NCBI GenBank assembly: GCA_005888325.1
Contig: VAWU01000019.1
Span: 106,285-170,284, forward strand
Reading direction: 5' to 3'
DNA: 64,000 nt
DNA from: Actinomycetota bacterium
GTDB taxonomy: Bacteria; Actinomycetota; Acidimicrobiia; Acidimicrobiales; AC-14
The notes under the pieces are model-generated. The model worked only from the letters and a program-made list of their open reading frames with translations. It was not told the origin of the DNA and ran no database searches. Positions within the stretch are counted from its first letter, which is position 1, and each line of letters opens with the position of its first letter. The position numbers and the translations under genes are program-made. Below, in pieces: positions 1 to 9,372 of the stretch.

Positions 1-421
1 CCACCCGTGCGAGCTCGCGGGCGAAGGGGTCGAGCGCGACCAGGTTGCGGAGCGCGAAGCCGCACGTGACGCCGTCGGCGACCGCGTCGGGAACGGGAAG
101 GTGGAGCACGTCGGCGCGCACGAGCGGCGCCGTCGCGCGCGTCGCCGCGAGCATGCCCGCGGAGAAGTCGAACCCGATGGGCGACAACCCGCAGCGCGCG
201 AGCTCGCGGCAGAGATCGCCGGTGCCGCACGCCAGGTCGAGCACGAGCGAGCCGGGTGACAGCTCCAACGCGGTGACGGTCCGCCGGCGCCAACCGACGT
301 CCATGCGGAACGTCATGACCCGGTTCACGAGGTCGTAGCGCGGCGCGATTGCGTCGAACATGACGCGCACCGCGCGCGCCTTCTCCTCCCCCTCGGGTAG
401 CCGGCTGTTGAGCCGGGTCAC
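1..421 (-). CDS. menG: Demethylmenaquinone methyltransferase (MenG/UbiE), 3' end beyond window
   Basis: SAM-dependent C-methyltransferase that makes menaquinone from demethylmenaquinone. The reverse strand reads a typical UbiE start: EGEEKARAVRVMFDAIAPRY, then DLVNRVMTFRMDVGWRRR, then the SAM-binding LVLDLACGTGDL at about residues 52-63 and later DGVTCGFALRNL. The GTG at 421 shares four bases (GTGA) with the stop of the upstream MerR gene, so the two are probably co-translated. An in-frame ATG at 361 would remove the conserved first 20 residues and is less likely. About 140 residues are visible of a family usually near 230; the C-terminus lies left of base 1. Confidence 0.9.
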   Translation of the reverse strand, partial: MTRLNSRLPEGEEKARAVRVMFDAIAPRYDLVNRVMTFRMDVGWRRRTVTALELSPGSLVLDLACGTGDLCRELARCGLSPIGFDFSAGMLAATRATAPLVRADVLHLPVPDAVADGVTCGFALRNLVALDPFARELARV

Positions 422-1188
422 CCGGCCCCCTCGAGCCGGCGCTGGCTCTCGGCGGCCACCGCCGCCCGCTCCGCGTCCGCCCCCACGTGCTCGATGTGCT
501 CCTCGGCCACCGCGAGCAGGGTGCGCCGGAAGTGGTGGCTCACCAGGTCGACGGTGGCAGGCAACAGGACGGCGAACGCCTCGACCAGCCGGGCCGCCGC
601 GTCCTCCTCGTCGAGCCCCGCCGTACGCAGGGGCTGGCGCACGTGGGCGTCGAAGAGGGCGACGGCTCGCTCGGCCGTCTGCCTCATGCGGGCGTGGTGC
701 TCACGCGCCAGCTCGAGGACCTCGGGCAGCGGTAGGCCCAGTTCGAGGAGCCGGAGGCCGGCAGTCGCCACCGCCAGGTCGCCCGGTGTGTAGGCGGGCC
801 GGCCTTCGTGCCGCCGTCCGACCAGCAGGCCCTCGCGCTCGATGGCCTGCAGCAGGGCGACGGGGATACCGCTGCGGACGGCCAGCTCGTCGAGGTCGAA
901 GAACTCCTCGACGGCCTCCCCGTCACCCTCTTCACCGGCCACCGCCTCGATCAGCGCCTCGTCGGCGGCGTCGAGCTCGCCGCGCACCAGCCGCCCGATG
1001 GTGGCCAGGGTGAAGCCCTTCGCCTGCAGCTCCCGGACCCGGTCGAGCCGGACCAGGTGGCCGTCGTCGTAGAGGGCGATGCGTCCGGTGCGGCGGGGCG
1101 GATCGAGCAGGCCCCGGGCCTGGTAGAAGCGGACGGTGTCGACCGAGACCTCGGCCCGGGCCGCCAGCTGCTCGACGCGATACTCCAT
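418..1188 (-). CDS. MerR-family transcriptional regulator
   Basis: DNA-binding regulator of 256 residues. The N-terminus (YRVEQLAARAEVSVDTVRFY, then QARGLLDPP and YDDGHLVRLDRVRELQ) is a textbook MerR winged helix. Residues from about 85 contain a second MerR-like stretch (FDLDELAVRSGIPVALLQAI, then EREGLLVGRR), followed by an alpha-helical effector region without the cysteine pairs of metal-sensing MerR proteins. The ATG at 1188 is preferred over the TTG at 1194 because a -10-like TAGAGT lies eight bases before it. It overlaps menG by four bases and diverges from the lipid kinase. The ligand cannot be told from the sequence. Confidence 0.85.
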   Translation of the reverse strand: MEYRVEQLAARAEVSVDTVRFYQARGLLDPPRRTGRIALYDDGHLVRLDRVRELQAKGFTLATIGRLVRGELDAADEALIEAVAGEEGDGEAVEEFFDLDELAVRSGIPVALLQAIEREGLLVGRRHEGRPAYTPGDLAVATAGLRLLELGLPLPEVLELAREHHARMRQTAERAVALFDAHVRQPLRTAGLDEEDAAARLVEAFAVLLPATVDLVSHHFRRTLLAVAEEHIEHVGADAERAAVAAESQRRLEGAG

Positions 1189-1193
1189 GACCA

Positions 1194-1215
1194 ATCACTC
1201 TACGAGTGATCACTC
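1194..1215. promoter_or_regulatory. Overlapping inverted repeats at merR promoter; probable operator
   Basis: Two interlocking dyads sit directly before the MerR start. ATCACTC (1194-1200) and GAGTGAT (1204-1210) are exact complements around TAC, and GAGTGATCACTC (1204-1215) is a perfect 12-base palindrome. The candidate -10 of the regulator (TAGAGT on the reverse strand, 1197-1202) lies inside the first dyad, so a bound regulator would cover its own promoter. Autoregulation is inferred. Confidence 0.6.
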
Positions 1216-1246
1216 ACGTTGTGCCCACTCGGACCGTCCTATCCTC

Positions 1247-1659
1247 GTGACCATCGTCAAGGACACCGACCCGGCCCGGCCGGCCCGTCAGACGGGAAGC
1301 AGGGCCCGCTTCCTCGTCTCGTTCCGCTACGCCTTCCGAGGCGTGTGCTGGATGGCGCGCCACGAGCCCAACATGCGGTTCCATCTGGTGGCGACCGCCG
1401 CGGTCGTGGGCGCGGCCGCCGGGTTCCGGCTGCCCATCGAGCAGTGGGCGGCGCTGGTGTTCGCGATCGCGCTCGTGCTGTTGGGCGAGACGCTCAACAC
1501 CGCCATCGAGGTGGTGCTCGACCTGGTCCACCCCGAGGACGACGAGCGCGTCGGCGTGGTGAAGGACGTGGCGGCCGCGGCCGTCCTGGTCGCCGCGGCC
1601 GGCTCGGCGGTCATCGCCGCCATCGTGTTCGGGCCCCACGTGTGGAGGCTTTTCACGTG

Positions 1660-1660
<1 letters not shown>
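1247..1660 (+). CDS. DgkA-family membrane lipid kinase (diacylglycerol/undecaprenol kinase)
   Basis: Integral membrane kinase that phosphorylates a lipid alcohol, diacylglycerol or undecaprenol. The 137 residues contain the family signature GETLNTAIEVVLD at about residues 80-92, with the invariant Glu and Asn, plus MARHEPNMRFHL before the first of three membrane helices (about 42-58, 64-80, 107-128). The GTG at 1247 fits the family length; the frame stays open further upstream, but that stretch is antisense to the MerR start. The stop overlaps the next start as TGATG, so it forms an operon with the ABC-F gene. Gram-positive members usually prefer undecaprenol, but the substrate is not visible here. 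Confidence 0.85.
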
Positions 1661-3315
<1,655 letters not shown>

Positions 3316-3360
3316 CGGGGCCTTGACGATCTCTTAGGAACGGGGAGGAGACTGACCGTC

Positions 3361-4839
3361 ATGCGGTCTGACGACGACGACGACCCCGGCCTGCCCATCC
3401 CCTTCGGCCCCGTGTCGAACGGCGAGTACGATCCGCCGCCGCTGACCGCGCTCGAGCGCGTCGCGCAACGCCGGGCCGTGGCGGAGTGCGACGCGAACGC
3501 CCGTCGCCTCGGCGTGAGCCGGCGCCAGTTCCTGCTGTCGGTCTGCGGAGCGGCCACGACCCTGCTCGCCATCCAGGCCTGCTCCGACGACAAGAGCAAG
3601 GGGAAGGCGGGCGGGAAGTTCAACCTTCCCACCACGTCCGCGCTCGACGAGAACGCGGCCCGCTCCCGGCTGGCCGGCGACGAGGTGATCTTCGACGTCC
3701 AGACCCACCTGCTCGACTACGACACGATCGACCCGGCGCATCGCCTGGGCCTGGGCCTGGCGGCGGCGTTCCCGCAACGCAACTGCAGCGACGCTTCCGA
3801 ACCGCGCGACTGCTTCGACGCCCGGCATCTGCTGGAGCTGCTGTTCCTGCAGAGCGACACGACGATGGCGATCCTGTCAGCCATCCCGGTGGTCGGCGAC
3901 CGCAGTCCGCTCTCGCCCGCGATCATGGCCGAGACCCGCCGTGTCACCGAGGCCCTCTGCAACGACGATCGTCTGTTGCTGCACGGGCAGGTCGCCCCCA
4001 GCGCCGGCCGCCCCCAGGCGAGCCTCGACGCGATGGACAAGGTGCTGGCGACGCATCCCGTCGTCGCGTGGAAGGTGTACACGCACGCGGGCGGACCGGG
4101 ATGGTGGCTCGACGACCACGAGCCGGACGCGCCGCAGGTGGGCGAGGCCTTCATCCGCAAGGTCGTCGAGACGAAGGTGCCGCGCATCGCCGTGCACAAG
4201 GGCTTCGGGTCGATCGGGGGGAGCCAGGCCGGCTACGCCAGTCCGGTCGATATCGGGCCCGCCGCCAAGACGCACACCGACGTCGACTTCATCGTGTACC
4301 ACTCGGGCTACGAGTCCGGCGGCAACGAGGGCCCGTACACCGCGAGTGCAGACCCGCAGGGTGTCGACCGGCTCATCGCCTCGCTGGAGAAGAGTGGCAT
4401 CGGCCCCAACCAGAACGTGTACGCCGAGCTCGGCTCCACCTGGTTCAGCGTGATGCGCAACCCCAACCAGGCCGCGCACGTGCTCGGCAAGCTGCTCAAG
4501 CACGTCGGCGAGGACCGGGTGGTGTGGGGCACCGACACCCTCTGGTACGGCTCGCCGCAGAGCCAGATCCAGGCGCTCCGGGCCTTCGAGATCACACCCG
4601 AGTTCCAGGAGAGGTACGGCTACCCGGCGCTCACCCCGGCGATCAAGAACAAGATCTTCGGCGGCAACTCGATGCGACTCTACGGCGTGAAGCCCATCGA
4701 GACCAAGTGCGAGTTCACCCGCGCCGAGCTCGAGCAGGTCCGCAAGGAGCGGCCGGGCGGCAACGCCGCGCCGGGGCCGAAGACCGCGCGGGAAGCGGCC
4801 GCGGTCCGCGCCCGCGACTGGGCCTGGCAGATCAGCTGA
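3361..4839 (+). CDS. Tat-exported amidohydrolase-family lipoprotein
   Basis: Metal-dependent hydrolase of the amidohydrolase-2 (TIM-barrel) family, 492 residues. A twin-arginine signal (SRRQFLLSVCGAATTLLAIQ, residues 53-72) ends at Cys74, giving a probable exported lipoprotein after an unusually long 52-residue acidic N-terminus. Barrel motifs are FDVQTHLLD (Gln where the usual HxH has its first His), WKVYTHAGG, IAVHKGFGS, FIVYHSGYE and VVWGTDTLW with the expected metal-binding Asp. A strong GGGGAGGAG lies about ten bases before the ATG. The last eight bases overlap a convergent small gene. The substrate is unknown; decarboxylase or lactonase activities are common in this family. Confidence 0.8.
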   Translation: MRSDDDDDPGLPIPFGPVSNGEYDPPPLTALERVAQRRAVAECDANARRLGVSRRQFLLSVCGAATTLLAIQACSDDKSKGKAGGKFNLPTTSALDENAARSRLAGDEVIFDVQTHLLDYDTIDPAHRLGLGLAAAFPQRNCSDASEPRDCFDARHLLELLFLQSDTTMAILSAIPVVGDRSPLSPAIMAETRRVTEALCNDDRLLLHGQVAPSAGRPQASLDAMDKVLATHPVVAWKVYTHAGGPGWWLDDHEPDAPQVGEAFIRKVVETKVPRIAVHKGFGSIGGSQAGYASPVDIGPAAKTHTDVDFIVYHSGYESGGNEGPYTASADPQGVDRLIASLEKSGIGPNQNVYAELGSTWFSVMRNPNQAAHVLGKLLKHVGEDRVVWGTDTLWYGSPQSQIQALRAFEITPEFQERYGYPALTPAIKNKIFGGNSMRLYGVKPIETKCEFTRAELEQVRKERPGGNAAPGPKTAREAAAVRARDWAWQIS

Positions 4840-5008
4840 CGGGCGCCCCGCAGTGGCGGCACCGCGGGTAGGCGCGCGACGTCGGCCGCGCGCATGCGGG
4901 GCAACGGAACGCGGTGATCTGCCGCCCGCGCAGGCGACGGAGCGCGGCCCAGAGCGTGCAGCCCACTGCGAACGCGAGGAAGACCTCCAGCGCGTTGCCA
5001 ACGGTCAC
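4832..5008 (-). CDS. Small membrane protein with C-terminal zinc ribbon
   Basis: A 58-residue product: one hydrophobic segment (NALEVFLAFAVGCTLWAALR) followed by a basic stretch and a four-cysteine ribbon, CPAC and CRHC separated by about twelve residues, as in zinc ribbons. I favour the GTG at 5008 because CAGACT, a variant of the -10 seen at other starts here, lies six bases upstream. The reading frame continues open to 5083, but that extension is antisense to the leader ORF at 5027. It converges on the amidohydrolase and overlaps it by eight bases. The function is unknown; the Cys spacing makes chance coding unlikely. Confidence 0.55.
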   Translation of the reverse strand: MTVGNALEVFLAFAVGCTLWAALRRLRGRQITAFRCPACARPTSRAYPRCRHCGAPVS

Positions 5009-5013
5009 CGTCG

Positions 5014-5020
5014 TAGTCTG
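5014..5020. promoter_or_regulatory. Divergent -10 elements for 5027 ORF and zinc-ribbon gene
   Basis: TAGTCT at 5014-5019 lies seven bases before the ATG at 5027. On the reverse strand CAGACT (5015-5020) lies six bases before the GTG at 5008. Both would give leaderless messages from one short stretch. Confidence 0.45.
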
Positions 5021-5026
5021 GCGCCC

Positions 5027-5146
5027 ATGGCGATCGACTTCACCCCGTTGCTTGACGTCGTGTTCCTTGACGTCGTGTTGCATGACGTCGCGGCCTGGCA
5101 GGGGACCGGCTCGTCGCAGCCCGCGCTCGGCGACCTCACGCTGTAG
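5027..5146 (+). CDS. 39-residue repeat-containing leader ORF
   Basis: A short frame ending five bases before the alpha/beta hydrolase start. It begins MAIDFTPLLDVVFLDVVLHD, which repeats a five-residue unit (LDVVF, LDVVL, HDVAA). A TAGTCT hexamer seven bases upstream matches the leaderless promoter layout seen elsewhere here, and that is the main reason to take it seriously. No family is recognised. It could be a regulatory leader peptide coupled to the hydrolase, whose own start is a weak TTG, or simply untranslated leader DNA. Confidence 0.4.
   Translation: MAIDFTPLLDVVFLDVVLHDVAAWQGTGSSQPALGDLTL
5051..5095 (+). repeat. Three tandem 15-base repeats with TGACGTC core
   Basis: Units at 5051-5065, 5066-5080 and 5081-5095 each contain TGACGTCG at the same offset. 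The first two differ only at their last base and the third is more diverged. TGACGTCA-like cores are near-palindromic, so the array could be a DNA-binding site as well as coding. It lies inside the 39-residue leader ORF. Confidence 0.75.
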
Positions 5147-5151
5147 ACGCG

Positions 5152-6057
5152 TTGCAACTGCCCGAGCCCGACCGCGCCGAGCTGCTCGACCTGGGCCGTA
5201 CGACCATCCGCCTGTGGCAATGGGGCGACCCGACGCAACCCCCCGTCCTGCTCGTCCACGGGGGATGGGACCACGGGCGCATGTGGGACGGCATCGCCCC
5301 GAGGATCGCCGCCCTCGGCTACCACGCCGTCGCCATCGACGTGCGCGGTCACGGCGACAGCGGCCGGCTGCACACGAGCGGCACCTACTGGCAGATGTTC
5401 CAACTCGACCTCGCCCAGGTCGCCCGCCACCTGTCGTCGCTTCGTGGATCCATGCGCGACCCGGCCTTGCGCGTCATCGGCCACTCGTTCGGCGGCGGGC
5501 TCTCGATGTCGATGGCGGCGGGACTGCCCGATCACGTGGACAAGGTCGTCAACATCGACGGCCTCGGTCCGCCGCCGGAGATGATGATCGTCGAGGACCA
5601 TGCGGCATCCGCGTCGCAGTGGATCAAGGACGCGGAGCGCCTCTGGTCGGAGCCCGCGCGCGAGTACGCGTCGGTGGAGGAGATGGCCCAGAAGCGCAAG
5701 GCGATCAACACCCGCCTCCCCACCGAATGGTGCTGGCACCTGGCCCGCCACGGCTCGAAGCCGGGGCCCCGCGGCGGGCTGGTCTGGAAGAGCGACCAGC
5801 ACATGCGGCTGGGCTCGCCCGGTCCGTTCTCCGACGAGAGTCTGCGGGCGCAGTACGAGCGCATCCGTTGCCCGGTGCTCGTGCTGACCGGCACCGAGCC
5901 CGACCAGTGGAACGACCTCCCCGTCGCGGCGCGCGACGCGCGACTGGCCGCCATCCCCGACGTGCGGCATCACCAAATCGCCGGCGCCGGTCACTACGTG
6001 CACATCGAGCAACCCGACACGGTGCTCGCGCTCGTGGCCGAGTTCTTCGGCTCATGA
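5152..6057 (+). CDS. Alpha/beta hydrolase
   Basis: Soluble alpha/beta-fold hydrolase of 301 residues. VLLVHGGWDHGRMW carries the oxyanion-hole HGG, VIGHSFGGGLS holds the nucleophile Ser in GHSFGG (about residue 108), VLVLTGTEPDQW precedes the acid-residue region and GAGHYVHIEQP supplies the catalytic His. The TTG at 5152 is the only start before the conserved LGRTTIRLWQWGD; no closer ATG keeps the first strand. The stop shares ATGA with a short repeat-derived frame at 6054. Substrate unknown; an esterase or epoxide hydrolase-type reaction is typical. Confidence 0.8.
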   Translation: MQLPEPDRAELLDLGRTTIRLWQWGDPTQPPVLLVHGGWDHGRMWDGIAPRIAALGYHAVAIDVRGHGDSGRLHTSGTYWQMFQLDLAQVARHLSSLRGSMRDPALRVIGHSFGGGLSMSMAAGLPDHVDKVVNIDGLGPPPEMMIVEDHAASASQWIKDAERLWSEPAREYASVEEMAQKRKAINTRLPTEWCWHLARHGSKPGPRGGLVWKSDQHMRLGSPGPFSDESLRAQYERIRCPVLVLTGTEPDQWNDLPVAARDARLAAIPDVRHHQIAGAGHYVHIEQPDTVLALVAEFFGS

Positions 6058-6152
6058 GCGAGGACCGAAGCGAAGCGGAGGACCGCAGCTCCCATGTGGC
6101 AGGGCGGTCCAGCGGCCGAGGGACGAGGACGTTGGACCGGTGAGCGAGCACC
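6054..6152 (+). repeat. Dispersed repeat, copy A, encoding a 29-residue peptide
   Basis: From the ATG at 6054 the sequence reads MSEDRSEAEDRSSHVAG and stops at 6143. The same stretch, about 80 percent identical over 60 bases, forms the start of the small gene at 17185 on the other strand (MSEHRSGAEERSSRVTG). Copy A also ends with GGACCGGTGAGCGAGCACCG, the 20 bases that lead into copy B, as if a second unit were cut short just before the next gene. Confidence 0.65.
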
Positions 6153-6153
6153 G

Positions 6154-6795
6154 GTGAGCGCTCGGCTCTTCCTCCACGAGGTGGGTGACATCGACGGCGC
6201 CACGCGCTGGCGGGCGCTGGGCGCGGGCTGGCTGGTGCCCGACCTGCCCGGGCACGGAGTCGTCCCGCCCGAGGAGGGCGCGTACTACGCGCCGGGCGAC
6301 GTCGCCCTCGTCGGCGTGCGGGCGCTCGCCGCCGCCGGGCTCGACGGTGAGCCTCCGCTGGTCGCGGGCCACGGTTGGGGCGCGTTCGGCGCGGAGCTGC
6401 TCGCGGCGGCGGGCCGGGCGTCGGCGCTCGTGCTGGTCGACGGCCTCGGCGGCCCGTGGGTGTCACGCAGCGAGCTGATCGACGCGCAGCACGCGTGGGT
6501 GCGTGCCGTGCTCGCCGATCCCGCCGCGCTCGCACCGCCACCTCCCGGCGCGCTCGACCCCCGCCTGCGTCACGGCTTCCCATCGATCTGGGAGCGCACC
6601 TTCACCGAGGCCCGGCGCCTCGCCATCACCGTGCCGGTGCTCGCGCTCGAGTCGCCCGCGTCGGTCACTCCGACCGACGAGCGCGGCTCGCGGGTGGCTG
6701 CGTTCGGCGGCGACGCGCGCGTCGAGGAGATCGCCGAGGCGTCGCCTCAGGCCGTGCTCGCGGCCTTGAGCGCCTGGTCACGCGCCCAGCGGTAG
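6154..6795 (+). CDS. Alpha/beta hydrolase-like protein lacking the nucleophile
   Basis: 213 residues with the order of an alpha/beta hydrolase: WLVPDLPGHG (loop after strand 4), LVAGHGWGAFGAELL at the elbow, LVLVDGLGG, and VPVLALESP near the acid site. The elbow reads G-H-G-W-G, so the position of the catalytic Ser is Gly, and no clear final His motif follows. It is therefore probably not a Ser hydrolase. The GTG at 6154 lies right after the truncated repeat unit; an upstream start would translate the repeat. It follows the true hydrolase and converges on the acyl-CoA synthetase with 49 bases of overlap. Role unknown. Confidence 0.65.
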   Translation: MSARLFLHEVGDIDGATRWRALGAGWLVPDLPGHGVVPPEEGAYYAPGDVALVGVRALAAAGLDGEPPLVAGHGWGAFGAELLAAAGRASALVLVDGLGGPWVSRSELIDAQHAWVRAVLADPAALAPPPPGALDPRLRHGFPSIWERTFTEARRLAITVPVLALESPASVTPTDERGSRVAAFGGDARVEEIAEASPQAVLAALSAWSRAQR

Positions 6796-8342
6796 TCGGG
6801 CTTGCCCGACGGCGAGCGCACCACGTCGTCCACCAGCACGAGCGCACGCGGCACCTTGTAACCCGCGATGTGGGCGCGGCAGTGCTCGGCGAGCTCGTCG
6901 AGCGTCGGGCGTTCGCCGTCGCGCGGACGCACCACCGCGACGACCCGCTGGCCCCAGCGAGCGTCGGCCACCCCGACGACGACCGCGTCGAAGACCGCGG
7001 GGTGGGCCTTCAGCGCGGCCTCGACCTCCTCGGGGAAGACCTTCTCGCCTCCGGTGTTGATCGACACCGATCCGCGACCGAACACCGTGATGGTGCCGTC
7101 GGCTTCGATCGTGGCCATGTCACCGGGCACGGCCCAGCGCACGCCGTCGATCACCGGGAAGGTGGCAGCCGACTTCTCGGGGTCCTTGTAGTAGCCGAGC
7201 GGCACGCGGCCGCGTCGAGCGAGGCGGCCCACGACCCCCGACCCGGGCGCGACCGGCTGCAGGTTCTCGTCGAGCACGGTGGTGTCGTCGTTGACCGCGA
7301 AGCGCGGGTGGGCGCCGGCGCTCCCCGCGGTCGCGACCATCTGGCCCTGGCCGCCGGTCTCCGACGCGCCGAACCCGTCGATGACGAGGGTGGTCGGCAG
7401 CAGGCGGACGATCGCGTCCTTGAGCGAGGGCGAGAGGATGGCGCCGCCGGAGAGGATCATGGTCAGGGATGACAGGTCCCACGGGCGCTCCTGGCCCGCG
7501 GCCTCGAGCGCGTCGACGACCGGGCGGGCGAACGCGTCGCCGACGATGACGAGGAACGACACCCGTTCGTCGGCGATGAGTTGGAGCAGCCGCGGTGGGT
7601 CGAGGTGGTGGTCGGGCGAGATGACCACGCATCCGCCCGCGTAGAAGGCCCAGAACGCCACCCAGTGGGCGGTCCCGTGCATGAACGGGCACGCGGGCAG
7701 CGTCCTCCCGCCTCCCCGGCGCGCCGCGTCGACGATCAGCTCGGGACGCTCGATGCCCGGCCCACCGGGGTTCCCACCCTGCAGCGCGCCGAAGAAGATG
7801 TCCTCGTGCCGCCACAGCACCCCCTTCGGCATGCCGGTCGTGCCCCCGGTGTAGAGGATGTAGAGGTCGTCGCCCGAGCGGGGACCGAAGTCGCGGTCGG
7901 GTGACGCGGCTGCGAGCGCTTCCTCGTACTCGACGCCCTTCGCCAACGCGACACGCAGCTGCGGCACCTCGGCGCGGATCAGATCGAGGGTGGAGGCGAA
8001 CTCCGGCTCGTGCACGACCGCCTTGAGGTCGGCGTCGGTGAAGAGGTAGCGGAGCTCGTCCTCGACGTAGCGGTAGTTGACGTTGACGGGAACCGCGCGC
8101 AACTTGAACGCGGCGAGCATGCCCTCGAGGTACTCGTTGCCGTTGTACATCCACAGGCCCACGTGGTCGGCCGGCCCGATGCCGCGCGCCGCGAGCGCGT
8201 GGGCCAGCCGGGTCGCCCGCTCGTCGAGCTCTCGATACGTGAGGCGGACGTCGCCGAACACGACCGCCTCGCGCTCGGGCACGGTGTCGCCGACCGCTTC
8301 GAACAGGTCGGCGAGGTTGAACGTGATGTTGTCGGCGGTCAT
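6747..8342 (-). CDS. Acyl-CoA synthetase (AMP-forming, FadD-type)
   Basis: ATP-dependent ligase that activates a carboxylic acid as its CoA thioester via an acyl-adenylate; 531 residues. The P-loop-like A3 motif is YILYTGGTTGMPKGVLW, followed by FGASETGGQG, and the C-terminal catalytic Lys lies in SPSGKPDYRWA after the hinge GRGSVSINTGGEKVFPEEVE. The ATG at 8342 is chosen because the upstream extension is antisense to the divergent oxidoreductase. Neighbours (MaoC hydratase, acyl-CoA dehydrogenase) suggest fatty-acid or sterol-like catabolism. Chain length cannot be read. Confidence 0.88.
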   Translation of the reverse strand: MTADNITFNLADLFEAVGDTVPEREAVVFGDVRLTYRELDERATRLAHALAARGIGPADHVGLWMYNGNEYLEGMLAAFKLRAVPVNVNYRYVEDELRYLFTDADLKAVVHEPEFASTLDLIRAEVPQLRVALAKGVEYEEALAAASPDRDFGPRSGDDLYILYTGGTTGMPKGVLWRHEDIFFGALQGGNPGGPGIERPELIVDAARRGGGRTLPACPFMHGTAHWVAFWAFYAGGCVVISPDHHLDPPRLLQLIADERVSFLVIVGDAFARPVVDALEAAGQERPWDLSSLTMILSGGAILSPSLKDAIVRLLPTTLVIDGFGASETGGQGQMVATAGSAGAHPRFAVNDDTTVLDENLQPVAPGSGVVGRLARRGRVPLGYYKDPEKSAATFPVIDGVRWAVPGDMATIEADGTITVFGRGSVSINTGGEKVFPEEVEAALKAHPAVFDAVVVGVADARWGQRVVAVVRPRDGERPTLDELAEHCRAHIAGYKVPRALVLVDDVVRSPSGKPDYRWARDQALKAASTA

Positions 8343-8353
8343 CGGTCGCGCCG

Positions 8354-8376
8354 AACGTAGCCGTAGCGCGTAAGTT
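8354..8376. promoter_or_regulatory. Divergent -10 elements for acyl-CoA synthetase and LLM oxidoreductase
   Basis: TAAGTT (8371-8376) lies six bases before the ATG at 8383, a leaderless layout. On the reverse strand TACGTT (8354-8359) lies eleven bases before the ATG at 8342. The two genes are only 40 bases apart. Confidence 0.4.
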
Positions 8377-8382
8377 GCCGCC

Positions 8383-9351
8383 ATGACACAGAACCAGCTG
8401 ATCTTCGGGGCGTTCGTGCCCCAGGGGTGGAAGACGGAGCTCATCGGTATCGACGGGGCCGAGGCCAAGTGGGCCAAGGCGGTCGAGATCGCGGTGCTGG
8501 CCGAGGAGCTCGGCTACGACTCGGTCTGGGTCTACGACCACTTCCACAACGTGCCCCGTCCGGTCAACGAGGCCGTGTTCGAGTGCTGGACCACCGTCAC
8601 CGCGATCAGCCAACGCACGTCGCGCGTGCGACTGGGCCAGATGGTGGGCTGCTCACCGTACCGAAACCCCGGGCTGCTGGCCAAGATCACGTCGAACGTC
8701 GACGTCATCAGCGGCGGCCGTCTCGACTGGGGCATCGGCGCGGGCTGGTACGACCACGAGTTCAAGGGCTACGGGTTCGAGTTCCCCGAGGCCAAGGTGC
8801 GCATCGGGATGCTGCGCGAGACGGTCGAGATCGTCCGTTCGATGTGGACCCAGCCCCACACCATCTACGAGGGTCGCCACTACAACCTGCAGGGCGCGCA
8901 ATGCGACCCGAAGCCGTTGCAGGACCCGCACCCGCCGATCTGGATCGGCGGCGGCGGCGAGCAGCTCACCCTGCGCGTGGTGGCCCGGCACGCCGACCGG
9001 TCCAATTTCGGTGGCAGGCCCGACGAGTGGGCGCACAAGGCCGAGGTGCTCAAACGCCATTGCAAGGACGTCGGCCGCGACTACGACGAGATCGTGAAGA
9101 CGATCTCGGGCGAGGTGTTCGTCCGGGAGACCGAGCAGGAGCTGGAGGCGGACTGGAAGGGATCGCTGTGGGGCGAGCCGTTCGGCGCGTACCGCGCCGG
9201 CAACCTCGTCGGCACGCCCGAGCAGGTGTGCGAGAAGATCCAGGCCTACGTCGACCGCGGTTGCACGGGCTTCGTGCCCTGGAACAACGACTACCCGTCC
9301 GACGTCACGCTGCGTCTGTTCGCGGAGAAGGTGATGCCCGAGTTCCGGTGA
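8383..9351 (+). CDS. Luciferase-like (LLM class) F420-type oxidoreductase
   Basis: TIM-barrel oxidoreductase of 322 residues in the bacterial luciferase superfamily, whose actinobacterial members commonly use coenzyme F420. Visible landmarks are ELGYDSVWVYDHFHN (residues 41-55), LGQMVGCSPYRNP, VISGGRLDWGIGAGW and the late PPIWIGGGGEQ. The gene diverges from the acyl-CoA synthetase and is followed convergently by the MaoC gene. F420 versus FMN use, and the substrate, cannot be decided from sequence alone. Confidence 0.82.
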   Translation: MTQNQLIFGAFVPQGWKTELIGIDGAEAKWAKAVEIAVLAEELGYDSVWVYDHFHNVPRPVNEAVFECWTTVTAISQRTSRVRLGQMVGCSPYRNPGLLAKITSNVDVISGGRLDWGIGAGWYDHEFKGYGFEFPEAKVRIGMLRETVEIVRSMWTQPHTIYEGRHYNLQGAQCDPKPLQDPHPPIWIGGGGEQLTLRVVARHADRSNFGGRPDEWAHKAEVLKRHCKDVGRDYDEIVKTISGEVFVRETEQELEADWKGSLWGEPFGAYRAGNLVGTPEQVCEKIQAYVDRGCTGFVPWNNDYPSDVTLRLFAEKVMPEFR

Positions 9352-9372
9352 GGGCCGTACGCGACGTGCGGG

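Noticed and set aside
5027..6057. Frameshift joining the 39-codon leader to the alpha/beta hydrolase
   Set aside because: The hydrolase begins with a complete first strand at the TTG, and the leader does not resemble any hydrolase N-terminus, so two frames fit better than one broken gene.
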